Under the pieces are notes generated by a model that was not told where the DNA came from, ran no database searches, and saw only the letters and a program-made list of their open reading frames with translations. A stretch of 64,000 nucleotides of DNA from Occultella glacieicola (GTDB lineage: Bacteria; Actinomycetota; Actinomycetes; Actinomycetales; Beutenbergiaceae): the NCBI RefSeq assembly GCF_004353825.1, contig NZ_SMNA01000012.1:62001-126000 (forward strand), written 5' to 3'. This document shows, piece after piece, positions 23,723 through 32,135 of the stretch; positions within the stretch are counted from its first letter, which is position 1; each line of letters begins with the position of its first letter. The position numbers and the translations under genes are program-made.

Positions 23723-24470
23723 GGCTACCGTCGCCGACCTGCTCCGGGGGCGAACCGGCGGCCGGACCGCCCGCCACGTCGGTCCGCCGGCCACCGGGAC
23801 CCTGACCGGCCTCACGTCGGATGCCCGCTTGTCGCGGCGTCCGACCCGCCGTCCGACGACGCCGCGCGCGCCGTTCGGCGAACGGGTGCTCGACGGCACG
23901 CGCACCGTCGCCATGCTCGCCGCCGTCAGCGCGATCGTCCTCGTGCTCGCGGTCCCGGTCCTCACGCTGCTGCCGGGCCTCGCGGCAGGCTCCCAGGTGC
24001 TGGCCGGACACCTGGCCGGCCGCCGGGTCCGCCCGCTGCGCGACACCCTCGCGCTCGTGGTTCGGACCACCCCGGTCACCTGGCCGGTCAGCGTGGCCGT
24101 CGCCCTCGGTCTCGCCGCCGTCGGCGCCAACCTGATCTTCCTCGCCCAGCAGGCGACCGTCCTGGCGGCCTACCTGCTCGCCGTCAACCTCGCCGTCGTC
24201 GCGCTCGGTGGCTGCTGGACGGCCGCCTGCGCCCGCGAACTCGCCGATGACCCCGGCCGCACCCGCCGCGAACTCCTGCGGGCGGGCACCACCCGGGCCG
24301 TGCACGTCGGCCGCTGGCACGCGGCTCTCGCACTCGGCGCGGTGCTCGCCGTCGCTCTCGTGCTCGTCAGCCCGCTCGTCGCAGCCTTCTTCGCCCCCGG
24401 CCTCGCCCTGCTCCTGGGTCGGCTCGCCGACCCCCGTCCCATCCCCGCCCTTCGAGAGGTGACCCCGTGA
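23709..24470 (+). CDS. Integral membrane protein, possibly DUF624/YesL-like
   Basis: 253 residues from TTG 23709, which follows AGAGGGG and overlaps the upstream gene by 14 bases. The first 70 residues are basic and soluble; then about five hydrophobic segments (about 75-100, 125-145, 150-175, 208-235, plus a short one between the first two). DUF624/YesL proteins, which occur in polysaccharide-use operons next to CUT1 permeases, have this size and layout, but no decisive motif was seen. GTGA overlap with the next gene shows co-expression. A role in importer assembly or regulation is possible; function not known. Confidence 0.6.
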   Translation: MNWREATVADLLRGRTGGRTARHVGPPATGTLTGLTSDARLSRRPTRRPTTPRAPFGERVLDGTRTVAMLAAVSAIVLVLAVPVLTLLPGLAAGSQVLAGHLAGRRVRPLRDTLALVVRTTPVTWPVSVAVALGLAAVGANLIFLAQQATVLAAYLLAVNLAVVALGGCWTAACARELADDPGRTRRELLRAGTTRAVHVGRWHAALALGAVLAVALVLVSPLVAAFFAPGLALLLGRLADPRPIPALREVTP

Positions 24471-25531
24471 CCGCCCCCCTGCGCCTGGCCTTCCTCGGTG
24501 TGACGCACCCCCATGCCGCTGCCTGGGCCGACGCCGCTCACGCCGACCCGCGCACCACCATCGTCGCCGTCCACGACCCCGACACCGTCGCCGGCCGCGC
24601 ATTCGCCACCCGTTACGACACATCCGCACGACCGACGAGCGGCGACGCGCTCCGAGAGGTCGACGCCGTCGTCGTCGACGGCCGCAACGACGAGGCAGTC
24701 GCCTTCGCGCTCGCCGCGATCGATGCCGGACTACCGGTCTTCGTCGAGAAGACCGGCGCGCGCACCGCGGCCGAACTGGCCGACGTCGGCGAACGCGCCC
24801 GCGCGGCCGGTGTCGTCAGCCAGATGGGCTACTTCGCCCGCTACTCCGACGCCGTCGAGCGCACCGCGCGGACGCTTGCCGACGGCACGTTGGGAGACCT
24901 CTACCTGGCCCGGTTCCACTCCGCGATCCCCCACCAGGCGTGGCGCACGATGGCGCACTGGTTCGCCGATGGCACGAACGTCGTCACCCCGTTCATGGAG
25001 GCGGGCTGTCACATGGTCGACGTCGTCCGGCACCTGCTCGGCGAGCCCGAGGAGATCCGCGCCACCCGTGTCCGCCGGCCAGGCACCCCCAGCCCGGGTG
25101 AGGACGCGCTCGCCGCGACGATGCGCATCGGCGGGACAGTGGCCACCATCGACTTCACCGCCCACGAGGCCGACCCGTGGAACACGGCTTGGGGCGGCGA
25201 ACTCTTCGGCGACGCCGCCACGCTTCGTTTCCACATCACCCCCGCCCGCACGGCGCTCGGCACCGGGACGCACGTACCGGACGTGATCTCGCCGGTCGCG
25301 CACGACGACGCCGACGCGATCCGGGCCTGCATGGCTACGGAGAACGTCGAGCTGATGCGGCGCGGGATGTCCGCGTTCGTGGACGCCGTGCACGGCACCG
25401 CCCCGAGCCCCGTCGACGTCGCGGACGGCGCCCGCACGCTCGCCGTCATCGAGGCGGCCCTGGCCTCCTGCGAAGTCCCTGGGACCAACCCGGCGGTCCA
25501 CCCCATATCCGCGTCAGCCGGCGCTCCATGA
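24467..25531 (+). CDS. Gfo/Idh/MocA-family oxidoreductase with EKT motif
   Basis: 354 residues, GTG start in a GTGA overlap. The N-terminal Rossmann domain starts LRLAFLGVTHPHA, and the family motif reads Glu94-Lys95-Thr96 rather than Glu-Lys-Pro, keeping the lysine. GCHMVDVVRHLLG supplies the second conserved Asp/His region. LGVTHPHA replaces the usual glycine-rich loop GxGxxG, a change found in some family members that bind their cofactor poorly. It may be a sugar dehydrogenase or a partner subunit of one of the other two oxidoreductases in the cassette. Confidence 0.87.
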   Translation: MTAPLRLAFLGVTHPHAAAWADAAHADPRTTIVAVHDPDTVAGRAFATRYDTSARPTSGDALREVDAVVVDGRNDEAVAFALAAIDAGLPVFVEKTGARTAAELADVGERARAAGVVSQMGYFARYSDAVERTARTLADGTLGDLYLARFHSAIPHQAWRTMAHWFADGTNVVTPFMEAGCHMVDVVRHLLGEPEEIRATRVRRPGTPSPGEDALAATMRIGGTVATIDFTAHEADPWNTAWGGELFGDAATLRFHITPARTALGTGTHVPDVISPVAHDDADAIRACMATENVELMRRGMSAFVDAVHGTAPSPVDVADGARTLAVIEAALASCEVPGTNPAVHPISASAGAP

Positions 25532-25571
25532 CCGGACCCACTGCGCCACACGCCCCTGTAACACCCGACCC

Positions 25572-25589
25572 GGTCGCGAGGACGCGACC
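25572..25589 (+). promoter_or_regulatory. Stem-loop before the binding-protein gene
   Basis: GGTCGCG (25572-25578) pairs perfectly with CGCGACC (25583-25589) over the loop AGGA. It is in the 76-bp gap between the second oxidoreductase and the binding-protein gene, 18 bases before its ATG and overlapping no ribosome-binding site (GAGAGGA at 25595-25601). It may protect a processed binding-protein transcript or attenuate read-through. Confidence 0.6.
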
Positions 25590-25607
25590 CCTCCGAGAGG
25601 AACGACC

Positions 25608-26924
25608 ATGATCAGCAGAAGACTCCTGCTCCGCTCCACCGGCGTTGCGTTCGGCGCCGCCGCGATCGGCGCCACCGCCGCCTGCGGGCAGGGCGGCGGC
25701 AACGCCGCCCCGGAGGACGACGACGCACCGAAGGACATGCGCTTCGCCTGGTGGGGACACGAGGAGATGAACCGCACCACCGCCGAGGCGATCGACCTCT
25801 ACAACAGCCGGTCGGAGAACGTCACCATCACCGGTGAGAACGCCTCCTGGGATGACTTCTGGGATCGGATGGCGACCCAGATCGCGGGCGACAACGGCCC
25901 GGACGCGATGCAGATGTCGAACCAGATGATCGTGGACTACGCCCAGCGCGGCGCCCTGCTCGATCTCGAGGAGTACATGGGCGACGTCATCGACACGAGC
26001 ACCTGGAACGAGGACCTGCGGTCCTACGGCGTCATCGACGGCATCCGCGCCGGCGTCCCGATCAGCACCGACGGCTTCACGGTCCTCGCCGATCGTGACC
26101 GGGTCGAGGAACTCGGGCTCTCCCTGCCCGAGGAGGGATGGACCTGGGACGACCTGGCCGAGCTCGCCCTGGCGATCCGCGAAGGCGGCGGCGACGATCT
26201 GTACGGCATGTCCGACGGATCCGGCCGCTATGAGCTGCTTGAGCCCTGGGTGCGCGGCCGCGGCAAGCGGTTCTTCAACGCCGAGGACACCCCGGTCACC
26301 CTGGGCTTCGAGAAGGAGGACCTCGCCGAGTTCTGGGAGTGGTGGGCGCGCATGCGGGCCGACGGCGGCTGCGTCACCCCCGACATCGAGGCCGAGAACC
26401 TCAGTCACGAGACCAGCCCACTCGTCGGGGGCCGCGCGCCGCTGTACTTCACCACGACGAGCGAGCTCACCGGCATCCGAGCACTGATGGAGTCGTCGAT
26501 CCAGGCGTTGCCGATGCCCGACACCGCCGGCGGCGACAAGCCCGCGAACTTCGTGCGGCCGAACCTCTTCATGAGCGCCTGGGCCGGCACCCCGTACCCG
26601 ACGGAGTGCGCGCGGTTCCTCGACTTCTGGATCAACGACCCCGAGGCCGTGGAGGTCATCGGCAACTCCCGCGGGGTGCCGCCGAGCCCAGAGGCGGCCG
26701 TCCTCGTCGAGGACGAGCCCGACGCCTCGGGCCTGCGCACACCCTCGGAATACCTCGCGCTCATCACCGAGATCGGCTCGCCGATGGACTACCTGACGCC
26801 GCGGTCCGGCCGTGACGTCTACCAACTCCTCGGGCGTATCGCCGAGGAGGTCCGCTTCGGCCAGACGGACATCCCGACGGCGGTCGACAGCTTCTTCGAC
26901 CAGGCCGCGTCGACCCTCGCCTGA
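25608..26924 (+). CDS. Extracellular solute-binding lipoprotein with Tat-type signal
   Basis: 438 residues. The N-terminus MISRRLLLRSTGVAF has paired arginines, followed by a hydrophobic stretch and the lipobox ATAAC (Cys26), so it is probably exported folded and then lipid-anchored. The mature protein begins FAWWGHEEM, typical of family 1 binding proteins. GAGAGGA stands before ATG 25608. It is separated from its presumed permeases (20893, 21843) by three genes, unlike the other four importers here. Ligand unknown; XylR-type control suggests a sugar or glycoside. Confidence 0.92.
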   Translation: MISRRLLLRSTGVAFGAAAIGATAACGQGGGNAAPEDDDAPKDMRFAWWGHEEMNRTTAEAIDLYNSRSENVTITGENASWDDFWDRMATQIAGDNGPDAMQMSNQMIVDYAQRGALLDLEEYMGDVIDTSTWNEDLRSYGVIDGIRAGVPISTDGFTVLADRDRVEELGLSLPEEGWTWDDLAELALAIREGGGDDLYGMSDGSGRYELLEPWVRGRGKRFFNAEDTPVTLGFEKEDLAEFWEWWARMRADGGCVTPDIEAENLSHETSPLVGGRAPLYFTTTSELTGIRALMESSIQALPMPDTAGGDKPANFVRPNLFMSAWAGTPYPTECARFLDFWINDPEAVEVIGNSRGVPPSPEAAVLVEDEPDASGLRTPSEYLALITEIGSPMDYLTPRSGRDVYQLLGRIAEEVRFGQTDIPTAVDSFFDQAASTLA

Positions 26925-26959
26925 CCTCAGACCTGCACCACCCATCCAGAAGGAGAAGC

Positions 26960-27745
26960 ATGCGTTTCAGCAACAAGGTCGCCGTCGTCACCGGTGGCGG
27001 AGCCGGAATCGGCCGACAGACCGTCAACATTCTGGCTGCGGAGGGCGCGACGGTCGTGGTCGCCGACTTCGACGCCGATCGGGCGGAGAAGGCCCGCGCG
27101 GCCGCTCTGGAACTCGGTGCGCCGGACGCAGCGGCCATCCAGCTCGACATCGCATCCGAGGACGACGCGATCGCGCTGGCAACGCTCTGCCGCGACCGGT
27201 TCGGCGGGGTCGACATCCTCGTCAACAACGCGGCGGCGCGGGTCTACGGTCCGGTGACCGAGGCGACCCTCGAGTCCTGGAAGTTCATCACGGACGTCAA
27301 CCTCATCGGCCCCGGTCTGACCTGCAAGCACCTCATCCCGCTGATGGCGGGGCGCGGCGCGGCGATCGTGAACATCTCGTCGGCGAACGGCGTCGTCGGG
27401 CGGCCGGGAATGGCGCAGTACGACGCCACCAAGGCGGGCGTGCTCGGACTCACCCGCTCGCTGGCCTGTGACCACGCCGACCAGGGCATCCGGGTCAACG
27501 CCATCCTGCCGGGCCCGACGCTCACCGACTTCCACAAGGACCGCGCCGCCGAGGCCGGCCGCGAGATCGATCCGACCATCACCGAGCCCCACGAGGGCGG
27601 TCCGGGTGTGCTGCGCCGTCAGGGCCGGCCGGAGGAGGTTGCGCACGCGGTCGCCTTCCTCGCGAGCGACCACGCCTCCTACGTCACCGGAGCGTGCCTG
27701 TCGGTCGACGGCGGGCTGGCCGCGCTCTCCGGCAGGCTCGGATGA
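26960..27745 (+). CDS. Short-chain dehydrogenase/reductase
   Basis: 261-residue classical SDR: TGGGAGIG at 11-18, Asp36 after the second strand favouring NAD(H), NNAA at 89-92, Asn114, and Ser141, Tyr154, Lys158 in the active site. AAGGAGAAGC precedes ATG 26960. It sits between the binding protein and an unusual Gfo/Idh/MocA gene. Typical roles in such cassettes are oxidation of a free sugar or sugar lactone; no substrate can be assigned. The SDR at 44979-45773 occupies a similar slot in the paralogous cassette. Confidence 0.92.
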   Translation: MRFSNKVAVVTGGGAGIGRQTVNILAAEGATVVVADFDADRAEKARAAALELGAPDAAAIQLDIASEDDAIALATLCRDRFGGVDILVNNAAARVYGPVTEATLESWKFITDVNLIGPGLTCKHLIPLMAGRGAAIVNISSANGVVGRPGMAQYDATKAGVLGLTRSLACDHADQGIRVNAILPGPTLTDFHKDRAAEAGREIDPTITEPHEGGPGVLRRQGRPEEVAHAVAFLASDHASYVTGACLSVDGGLAALSGRLG

Positions 27746-27785
27746 GCCACGGTGCCGCGTCGACGGCGGCGCTCGGGAGCATCCC

Positions 27786-28877
27786 GTGACGGTTCGGGTG
27801 GCCCTGGTCGGGCTCGGTTTCGGCGCCGAGTTCATCCCGATCTACCAGGCGCACCCGGACGTCGAGCTCGTCGCGATCTGTCAGCGGGACCGGGGCAAGC
27901 TCGACGCGATCGGGGATGCCTTCGGCGTCGAGCGGCGGTACACCTCCTACGAGGAGCTGCTGCGCGACGAGGAGATCGACGCCGTCCACCTCAACACGCC
28001 CATCCCCCTGCATGCCGACCAGTCGGTGGCCGCGCTGGAGGCGGGCAAGCACGTGGCCTGCACGGTGCCCATGGCGTCGTCGGTGGAGGACTGCGCTCGG
28101 GTGGTCGCCGCCGCCGACGCGAGCGGGCGCACATACATGATGATGGAGACGGTCGTCTACTCGCGTGAGTTCCTGCATGTGCAGCGGCTCTACCGAGAGG
28201 GCGAGCTCGGGCGCCTGCAGTTCCTGCGCGGGGCGCACCATCAGGACATGACCGGCTGGCCCGATTACTGGGCCGGCCTGCCGCCGATGCACTACGCCAC
28301 CCACGCCGTCGGTCCGCTGCTGGCCCTGGCGAGCGCCCCCGCGGACACGGTGTCCTGCGTCGGGTCCGGGCGGATCCCGGAGGATCTCCAGGCCCGGTAC
28401 GGGTCGCCGTTCGCCGTGGAAAGCGCGCACATCACCGTACGGGACAGTGACGTCACCGCCGAGGCAAGCCGGTCACTGTTCGCGACGGCACGCGAGTACG
28501 TCGAGAGCTTCGATGTCTACGGCTCGCTGGCATCGTTCGAGTGGGCACAGACCGAGGCGGGTACGCCGGTGCTCTTCCGCGGCGAGGAGGCGTCGTCGCT
28601 GACGGTGCCGGACTATGCCCACCTCCTGCCTGAGGAGATCCGGGCGTACACCACGCGCGGTGTATACGATGCCGAGAATGCGCATCTCTCATTCGCGCAA
28701 GGCAGCGGGCACGGCGGCTCGCACCCGCACCTCGCCCACGAGTTCGTGCGGAGCCTGGTCGAGGGTCGGGAACCGTCGATCGGCGCTCGCACGGCAGCGA
28801 ACTGGACCTCGGTCGGGCTGCTCTCCCACGAGTCGGCGATGCAGGGCGGCGCGACCCTCGCGCTGCCTCGGTTCTAG
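27786..28877 (+). CDS. Divergent Gfo/Idh/MocA oxidoreductase lacking the EKP motif
   Basis: 363 residues from GTG 27786. The Rossmann start is LVGLGFGAEFIPIYQAHPD. Where the family has Glu-Lys-Pro, this protein has Thr93-Val94-Pro95 (HVACTVPMA), so the lysine that contacts cofactor and substrate is missing. HYATHAVGPLL is in the place of the second conserved block, and GSGHGGSHPHLAHEF near the C-terminus is rich in histidines. It is a close paralogue of the protein at 39749-40861, which has the same replacement. A dehydrogenase using another base, or a lyase/epimerase, are both possible. Confidence 0.88.
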   Translation: MTVRVALVGLGFGAEFIPIYQAHPDVELVAICQRDRGKLDAIGDAFGVERRYTSYEELLRDEEIDAVHLNTPIPLHADQSVAALEAGKHVACTVPMASSVEDCARVVAAADASGRTYMMMETVVYSREFLHVQRLYREGELGRLQFLRGAHHQDMTGWPDYWAGLPPMHYATHAVGPLLALASAPADTVSCVGSGRIPEDLQARYGSPFAVESAHITVRDSDVTAEASRSLFATAREYVESFDVYGSLASFEWAQTEAGTPVLFRGEEASSLTVPDYAHLLPEEIRAYTTRGVYDAENAHLSFAQGSGHGGSHPHLAHEFVRSLVEGREPSIGARTAANWTSVGLLSHESAMQGGATLALPRF

Positions 28878-28895
28878 GCGGGGAGCACGCCTGCC

Positions 28896-30179
28896 GTGAG
28901 CGCTCGGGGTGGGTCCGGGTCCGATAGAGCGGCCCACCCCGAGCGGCCCCGGCTCGGCGCTGCCGGTCTGCTACGGCAACCGGTGCGTCAGCAGAGCATG
29001 CGGCACTCCAACCTCGCGCTGGTCGCCGCGCACATCTTCACCGCCGACGAGCCGGTCTCACGCGCACAGATCGTCGCCGCGAGCGGGCTGACGCGGGCCA
29101 CCGTGTCGCGCCTGGTCGAGACCCTGCTCGCCGCTGCCGTGGTCGAGGAGCGCGAGCCGCCACCCTCGCGGGGGGCGGGGCGCCCGGTGCGGCCACTCGC
29201 TCCGGCGGCCGGGACACACGTCGCGCTCGGGCTCGAGGTCAACACGACGAGCCTCGGCGGGTGCCTGGTCGATCTGGCCGGGAACGTGGTGGCCGAGCGT
29301 GTCGTGGACGGCGACTACTTCGCCAGCGACCCGACGGCGGTGCTCGCCGACCTCGCCGCTCTCGCCGACGCGCTTCTGGCCGGGCACTCGGCGAGCGGAC
29401 GACGACACGTGGGCTCGCACGTGTCGTTGCCCGGCGCGGTCGACAACGGAACGATCGTCGTGGCACGCAACCTCGGTTGGCACGACCTCGACATCCTCGG
29501 CCGGCTCGGCACGGACCCCCGGCTGGGTGCGCGCCCGCTGCGGCTCGGCTCGGTCGGCCCGATGTCGGCGCTCGCCGAGAGCCGCTACCGGGAGACGTCT
29601 CGGGGCGGTGGCTCCTTCGCGTGGGTATCGGGCGACAACAGCATCGGGTCCTCGATCATCGTCGACGGGCAGCTCGTCACCGACATGATGGGCTGGGACG
29701 GGAACGTCGGCTCGATCCCCGTCGGGGGCACGGTCGTGGGTGGACGCCCTCTCGAGCGAGAGCCCCTCGACGAGTACGTCGGACGGCGCGCGCTGCTCCG
29801 GCGTGCCGGGCTGCCGACGACGACAAGCATCGAGGAACTCGCCGAGATCGCCCACGCCGGGTCCGCGGCCTCCCTCGAGGCGGCGCTGGCCGACGCCGGC
29901 GCGGCCCTCGGCGAGGTGGTCGCGACGATGATGACCCTGGTCAGCACCCCGGTCGTCGTCTTCGGCGACACTCTCGCCGCCATCCTGCCGTTCGTGGCCG
30001 AGCAGGTCGACGTGGCACTGCGGCAGCGCCTCCCCGCAGGCCACGTCCTGCGGCCCCGGCTCGAGGCCTCGATCACGTCCTCACACGCCGCCATGCGCGG
30101 CGGTGCGCTCAGCATCCTCGAAGAGGCGCTCGCCGATGCGGAACGATGGCTCGTGAAGCCTGCGGTCCTGGGTGGTTGA
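28896..30179 (+). CDS. ROK-family transcriptional regulator without zinc cysteines
   Basis: 427 residues. HTH at about 35-85 (MRHSNLALVAAHIFTADEPV, SGLTRATVSRLVETLL) followed by an ROK fold to the C-terminus. The zinc-binding CxCGxxGC block that ROK proteins carry after the sugar site is replaced by GNVGSIPVGGTVVGG and a stretch with no cysteine. It therefore probably no longer acts as a kinase and may sense its ligand differently. It follows the third oxidoreductase by 18 bases, so it belongs to cassette III. Start GTG 28896 is tentative; Met35 is a possible alternative. Confidence 0.87.
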   Translation: MSARGGSGSDRAAHPERPRLGAAGLLRQPVRQQSMRHSNLALVAAHIFTADEPVSRAQIVAASGLTRATVSRLVETLLAAAVVEEREPPPSRGAGRPVRPLAPAAGTHVALGLEVNTTSLGGCLVDLAGNVVAERVVDGDYFASDPTAVLADLAALADALLAGHSASGRRHVGSHVSLPGAVDNGTIVVARNLGWHDLDILGRLGTDPRLGARPLRLGSVGPMSALAESRYRETSRGGGSFAWVSGDNSIGSSIIVDGQLVTDMMGWDGNVGSIPVGGTVVGGRPLEREPLDEYVGRRALLRRAGLPTTTSIEELAEIAHAGSAASLEAALADAGAALGEVVATMMTLVSTPVVVFGDTLAAILPFVAEQVDVALRQRLPAGHVLRPRLEASITSSHAAMRGGALSILEEALADAERWLVKPAVLGG

Positions 30180-30211
30180 TCGCATCGGCTCCCAGACGTG
30201 CACCGCCCGCC

Positions 30212-30217
30212 TATCCT
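30212..30217 (+). promoter_or_regulatory. Likely -10 of the DUF1330 gene
   Basis: TATCCT at 30212-30217 would give a leader of about 36 bases carrying GAGGAG at 30245-30250 ahead of the ATG. A good -35 is not apparent. Confidence 0.4.
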
Positions 30218-30259
30218 GTTGTGCTGATCGTGACGCGCCCGAGTGAGGAGCCCTCAAAC

Positions 30260-30628
30260 ATGACCAACGACAACGTACGCGGCTTTGCGATCGCCTACCT
30301 GGAAGACGTGGAGGTCGGGCCCGAGATCCTCGAGTACATGTCGCAAGTCGAGTCGACGTTCGTGCCCTTCGGCGGCCAGTGGCTCGTCCACGGAACGCTC
30401 CCGCAGGTCCTCGAGGGCCCGCTGCCCGGCAACGTCGTGATCATCGAGTTCCCCAGCGCCGGCCACGCCCACCGCTGGTACGCCTCACCCGACTACCAGG
30501 AGATCATCGGCCTGCGTGCCGAGCACTCACGCTCGGTCCTGGCGGTGCTGACCGGGGTCGCACCGGGATACCGCGCCGAGGAGACCGTGGCCCAGCTGCG
30601 GTCGGCCGTCGAATCAGGATCCGACTGA
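30260..30628 (+). CDS. DUF1330 family protein
   Basis: 122-residue ferredoxin-like-fold protein of the DUF1330 family, which falls in the dimeric alpha/beta-barrel superfamily. VVIIEFPSAGHAHRWYASPDYQ is the family signature. The function is not established; small oxygenases and isomerases share the fold. GAGGAG is 9 bases before ATG 30260. It seems to be transcribed on its own between two catabolic cassettes. Confidence 0.85.
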   Translation: MTNDNVRGFAIAYLEDVEVGPEILEYMSQVESTFVPFGGQWLVHGTLPQVLEGPLPGNVVIIEFPSAGHAHRWYASPDYQEIIGLRAEHSRSVLAVLTGVAPGYRAEETVAQLRSAVESGSD

Positions 30629-30675
30629 CCCGAAAGCTCCCAGCGGGACGAGCCCCGGGTCGGGGCCCCCTGGCG

Positions 30676-30705
30676 TTGGCGACGACCAAGGCGACTGGCT
30701 ACCGT
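30676..30705 (+). promoter_or_regulatory. Promoter of the aldo/keto reductase gene
   Basis: TTGGCG (30676-30681), an 18-base spacer and TACCGT (30700-30705). The -10 ends 7 bases before ATG 30713, so the transcript should begin at the start codon and be leaderless; this is why the GTG at 30704, which lies inside the -10, was not chosen. Confidence 0.65.
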
Positions 30706-30712
30706 GAGTCGC

Positions 30713-31597
30713 ATGCGCACACGAACGATCGGGAACGTAACCCTCGGCACGGACGAGGTCGGAGCGATCGGGCTCGGACTGATGACGTTCGACCAGACCG
30801 GCCCGCAACCGCGCGAACAACTCGCCGAGACCGTCAGGGCGGCCCTCGACGCCGGGGTCACCCTCTTCGACACCGCCGACGCCTACGGCCCGGGAGAACT
30901 GCTCGGCGCCGACTGCCAGGGCGAGAACGAGAAACTGATCGCCTCACTGCTCGACGAGCTCGGCGTACGTGACCAGGTCCGGCTGGCCACCAAGGGCGGG
31001 TGCGTGCGCACCGACGGCGGCGGCTGGTCACGCGACAGCTCCCCCGAGCACCTGCGCGAGGCCGTGGACGCCAGCCTGCGGCGCCTCGGCGTCGACCAGC
31101 TCTGGCTGTGGCAGCACCACCGACCGGACGAGACCCGCGACTACGACGAGACGATCGGCGTCCTTCGCGAGATCGCCGACTCGGGCAAGGTCCGCGCGGT
31201 CGGCCTGTCGAACGTCAACCCGCACCAGATCCGGGCCGCGCACGCCGTACTCGGCGACCACCTCGTCAGCGTCCAGAACCAGTTCTCCCCCGCGTTCCGC
31301 TCCAGCCACCCCGAGATCGAGGTGTGCGACGAACTCGGCCTCGCGTTCCTGCCATGGAGCCCGCTCGGCGGCCTCGGCAGCGCGAAGGACCTCGCCGACA
31401 AGCACCCGGCGTTCGCGCAGGTAGCCGCCGACCGGGGGGTGAGCCCGCAACAGGTCGCCCTCGCATGGGAACTAGCCCAGGCGCCAGGCGTCATCCCGAT
31501 CCCCGGTGCCAAGCGGCCCACCTCCATCGCCGACTCGGCCGCCGCAGCCGACCTCGAACTCACACCGGAGGAACTCACACTGCTCAACCGTGAATGA
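30713..31597 (+). CDS. Aldo/keto reductase
   Basis: 294-residue TIM-barrel reductase using NADPH. The catalytic tetrad is Asp53, Tyr58 (FDTADAYGPGE), Lys94 (LATKGG) and His135 (LWQHHRP). The cofactor-binding C-terminus includes VIPIPGAKRPTSIADSAAA. It belongs to the broad YajO/YghZ-like group acting on aldehydes or sugar-derived ketones. It appears monocistronic and leaderless, converging on ridA; no pathway can be named. Confidence 0.92.
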   Translation: MRTRTIGNVTLGTDEVGAIGLGLMTFDQTGPQPREQLAETVRAALDAGVTLFDTADAYGPGELLGADCQGENEKLIASLLDELGVRDQVRLATKGGCVRTDGGGWSRDSSPEHLREAVDASLRRLGVDQLWLWQHHRPDETRDYDETIGVLREIADSGKVRAVGLSNVNPHQIRAAHAVLGDHLVSVQNQFSPAFRSSHPEIEVCDELGLAFLPWSPLGGLGSAKDLADKHPAFAQVAADRGVSPQQVALAWELAQAPGVIPIPGAKRPTSIADSAAAADLELTPEELTLLNRE

Positions 31598-31656
31598 CCC
31601 GCATGCCAGGTCCGCGAACCTGACCGCTCGACGGCGGCCGGTCGCGCTCGTGCGCG

Positions 31657-32058
31657 TCACTGGTCGACGACGGCCATCGCGTCGATCTCGACCAGCATCT
31701 GCGGCCACGGCAGCCCGACGAACACCGTCGTGCGCGCCGGCAGGACGCCGGAGGGCACGTGCTCGAGCACGAACGCCTCGTAGGCGTCGTTCATCGCTGC
31801 GAAGTTGGCCTGGTCGGTCAGGAACACCCGTAACGAGACGACGTCGTCGAAGGTTCCCCCGGACGCCTCGACGACGTGACGGACGTTCTCCAGGGTCTGC
31901 GTGGTCTGCCTTCCGACGTCGCCGGCGTGGAGGTACGCACCGGTCTCGGGGTCCTGCGGGCCCTGACCGGAGACCTGGACGATCTGGCCGGCGTGCACAC
32001 CCTGCGAGAACGAGTGAGCCGCCGCCGGTGCCTTCGTAGTCGACAGTGCCTTCTTCAC
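31657..32058 (-). CDS. ridA: RidA family enamine/imine deaminase
   Basis: 133-residue RidA (YjgF/YER057c) protein that hydrolyses reactive enamines and imines produced by PLP-dependent dehydratases. FSQGVHAGQIVQVSGQGPQD and LPARTTVFVGLPWPQMLVEI, including the conserved arginine, are diagnostic. Its neighbour at 32136-33329 is a PLP amino-acid lyase or dehydratase, whose by-products RidA would clear. GTG 32058 is the best start, with GGAGG about 12 bases upstream. It lies 77 bases after the lyase gene, probably in the same operon. Confidence 0.9.
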   Translation of the reverse strand: MKKALSTTKAPAAAHSFSQGVHAGQIVQVSGQGPQDPETGAYLHAGDVGRQTTQTLENVRHVVEASGGTFDDVVSLRVFLTDQANFAAMNDAYEAFVLEHVPSGVLPARTTVFVGLPWPQMLVEIDAMAVVDQ

Positions 32059-32135
32059 GATGTTGACCAACCTCCAGTTGGGTCGTGCGATGGTTCGTCC
32101 CGACGGTGCCGCCGGGGCGTGGATCAAACAGAAAG

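Noticed and set aside
25572-25589. Hairpin before the binding-protein gene as a transcription terminator
   Set aside because: Short 7-bp stem, no T-run, and the downstream genes have no convincing promoter of their own, so read-through is needed.
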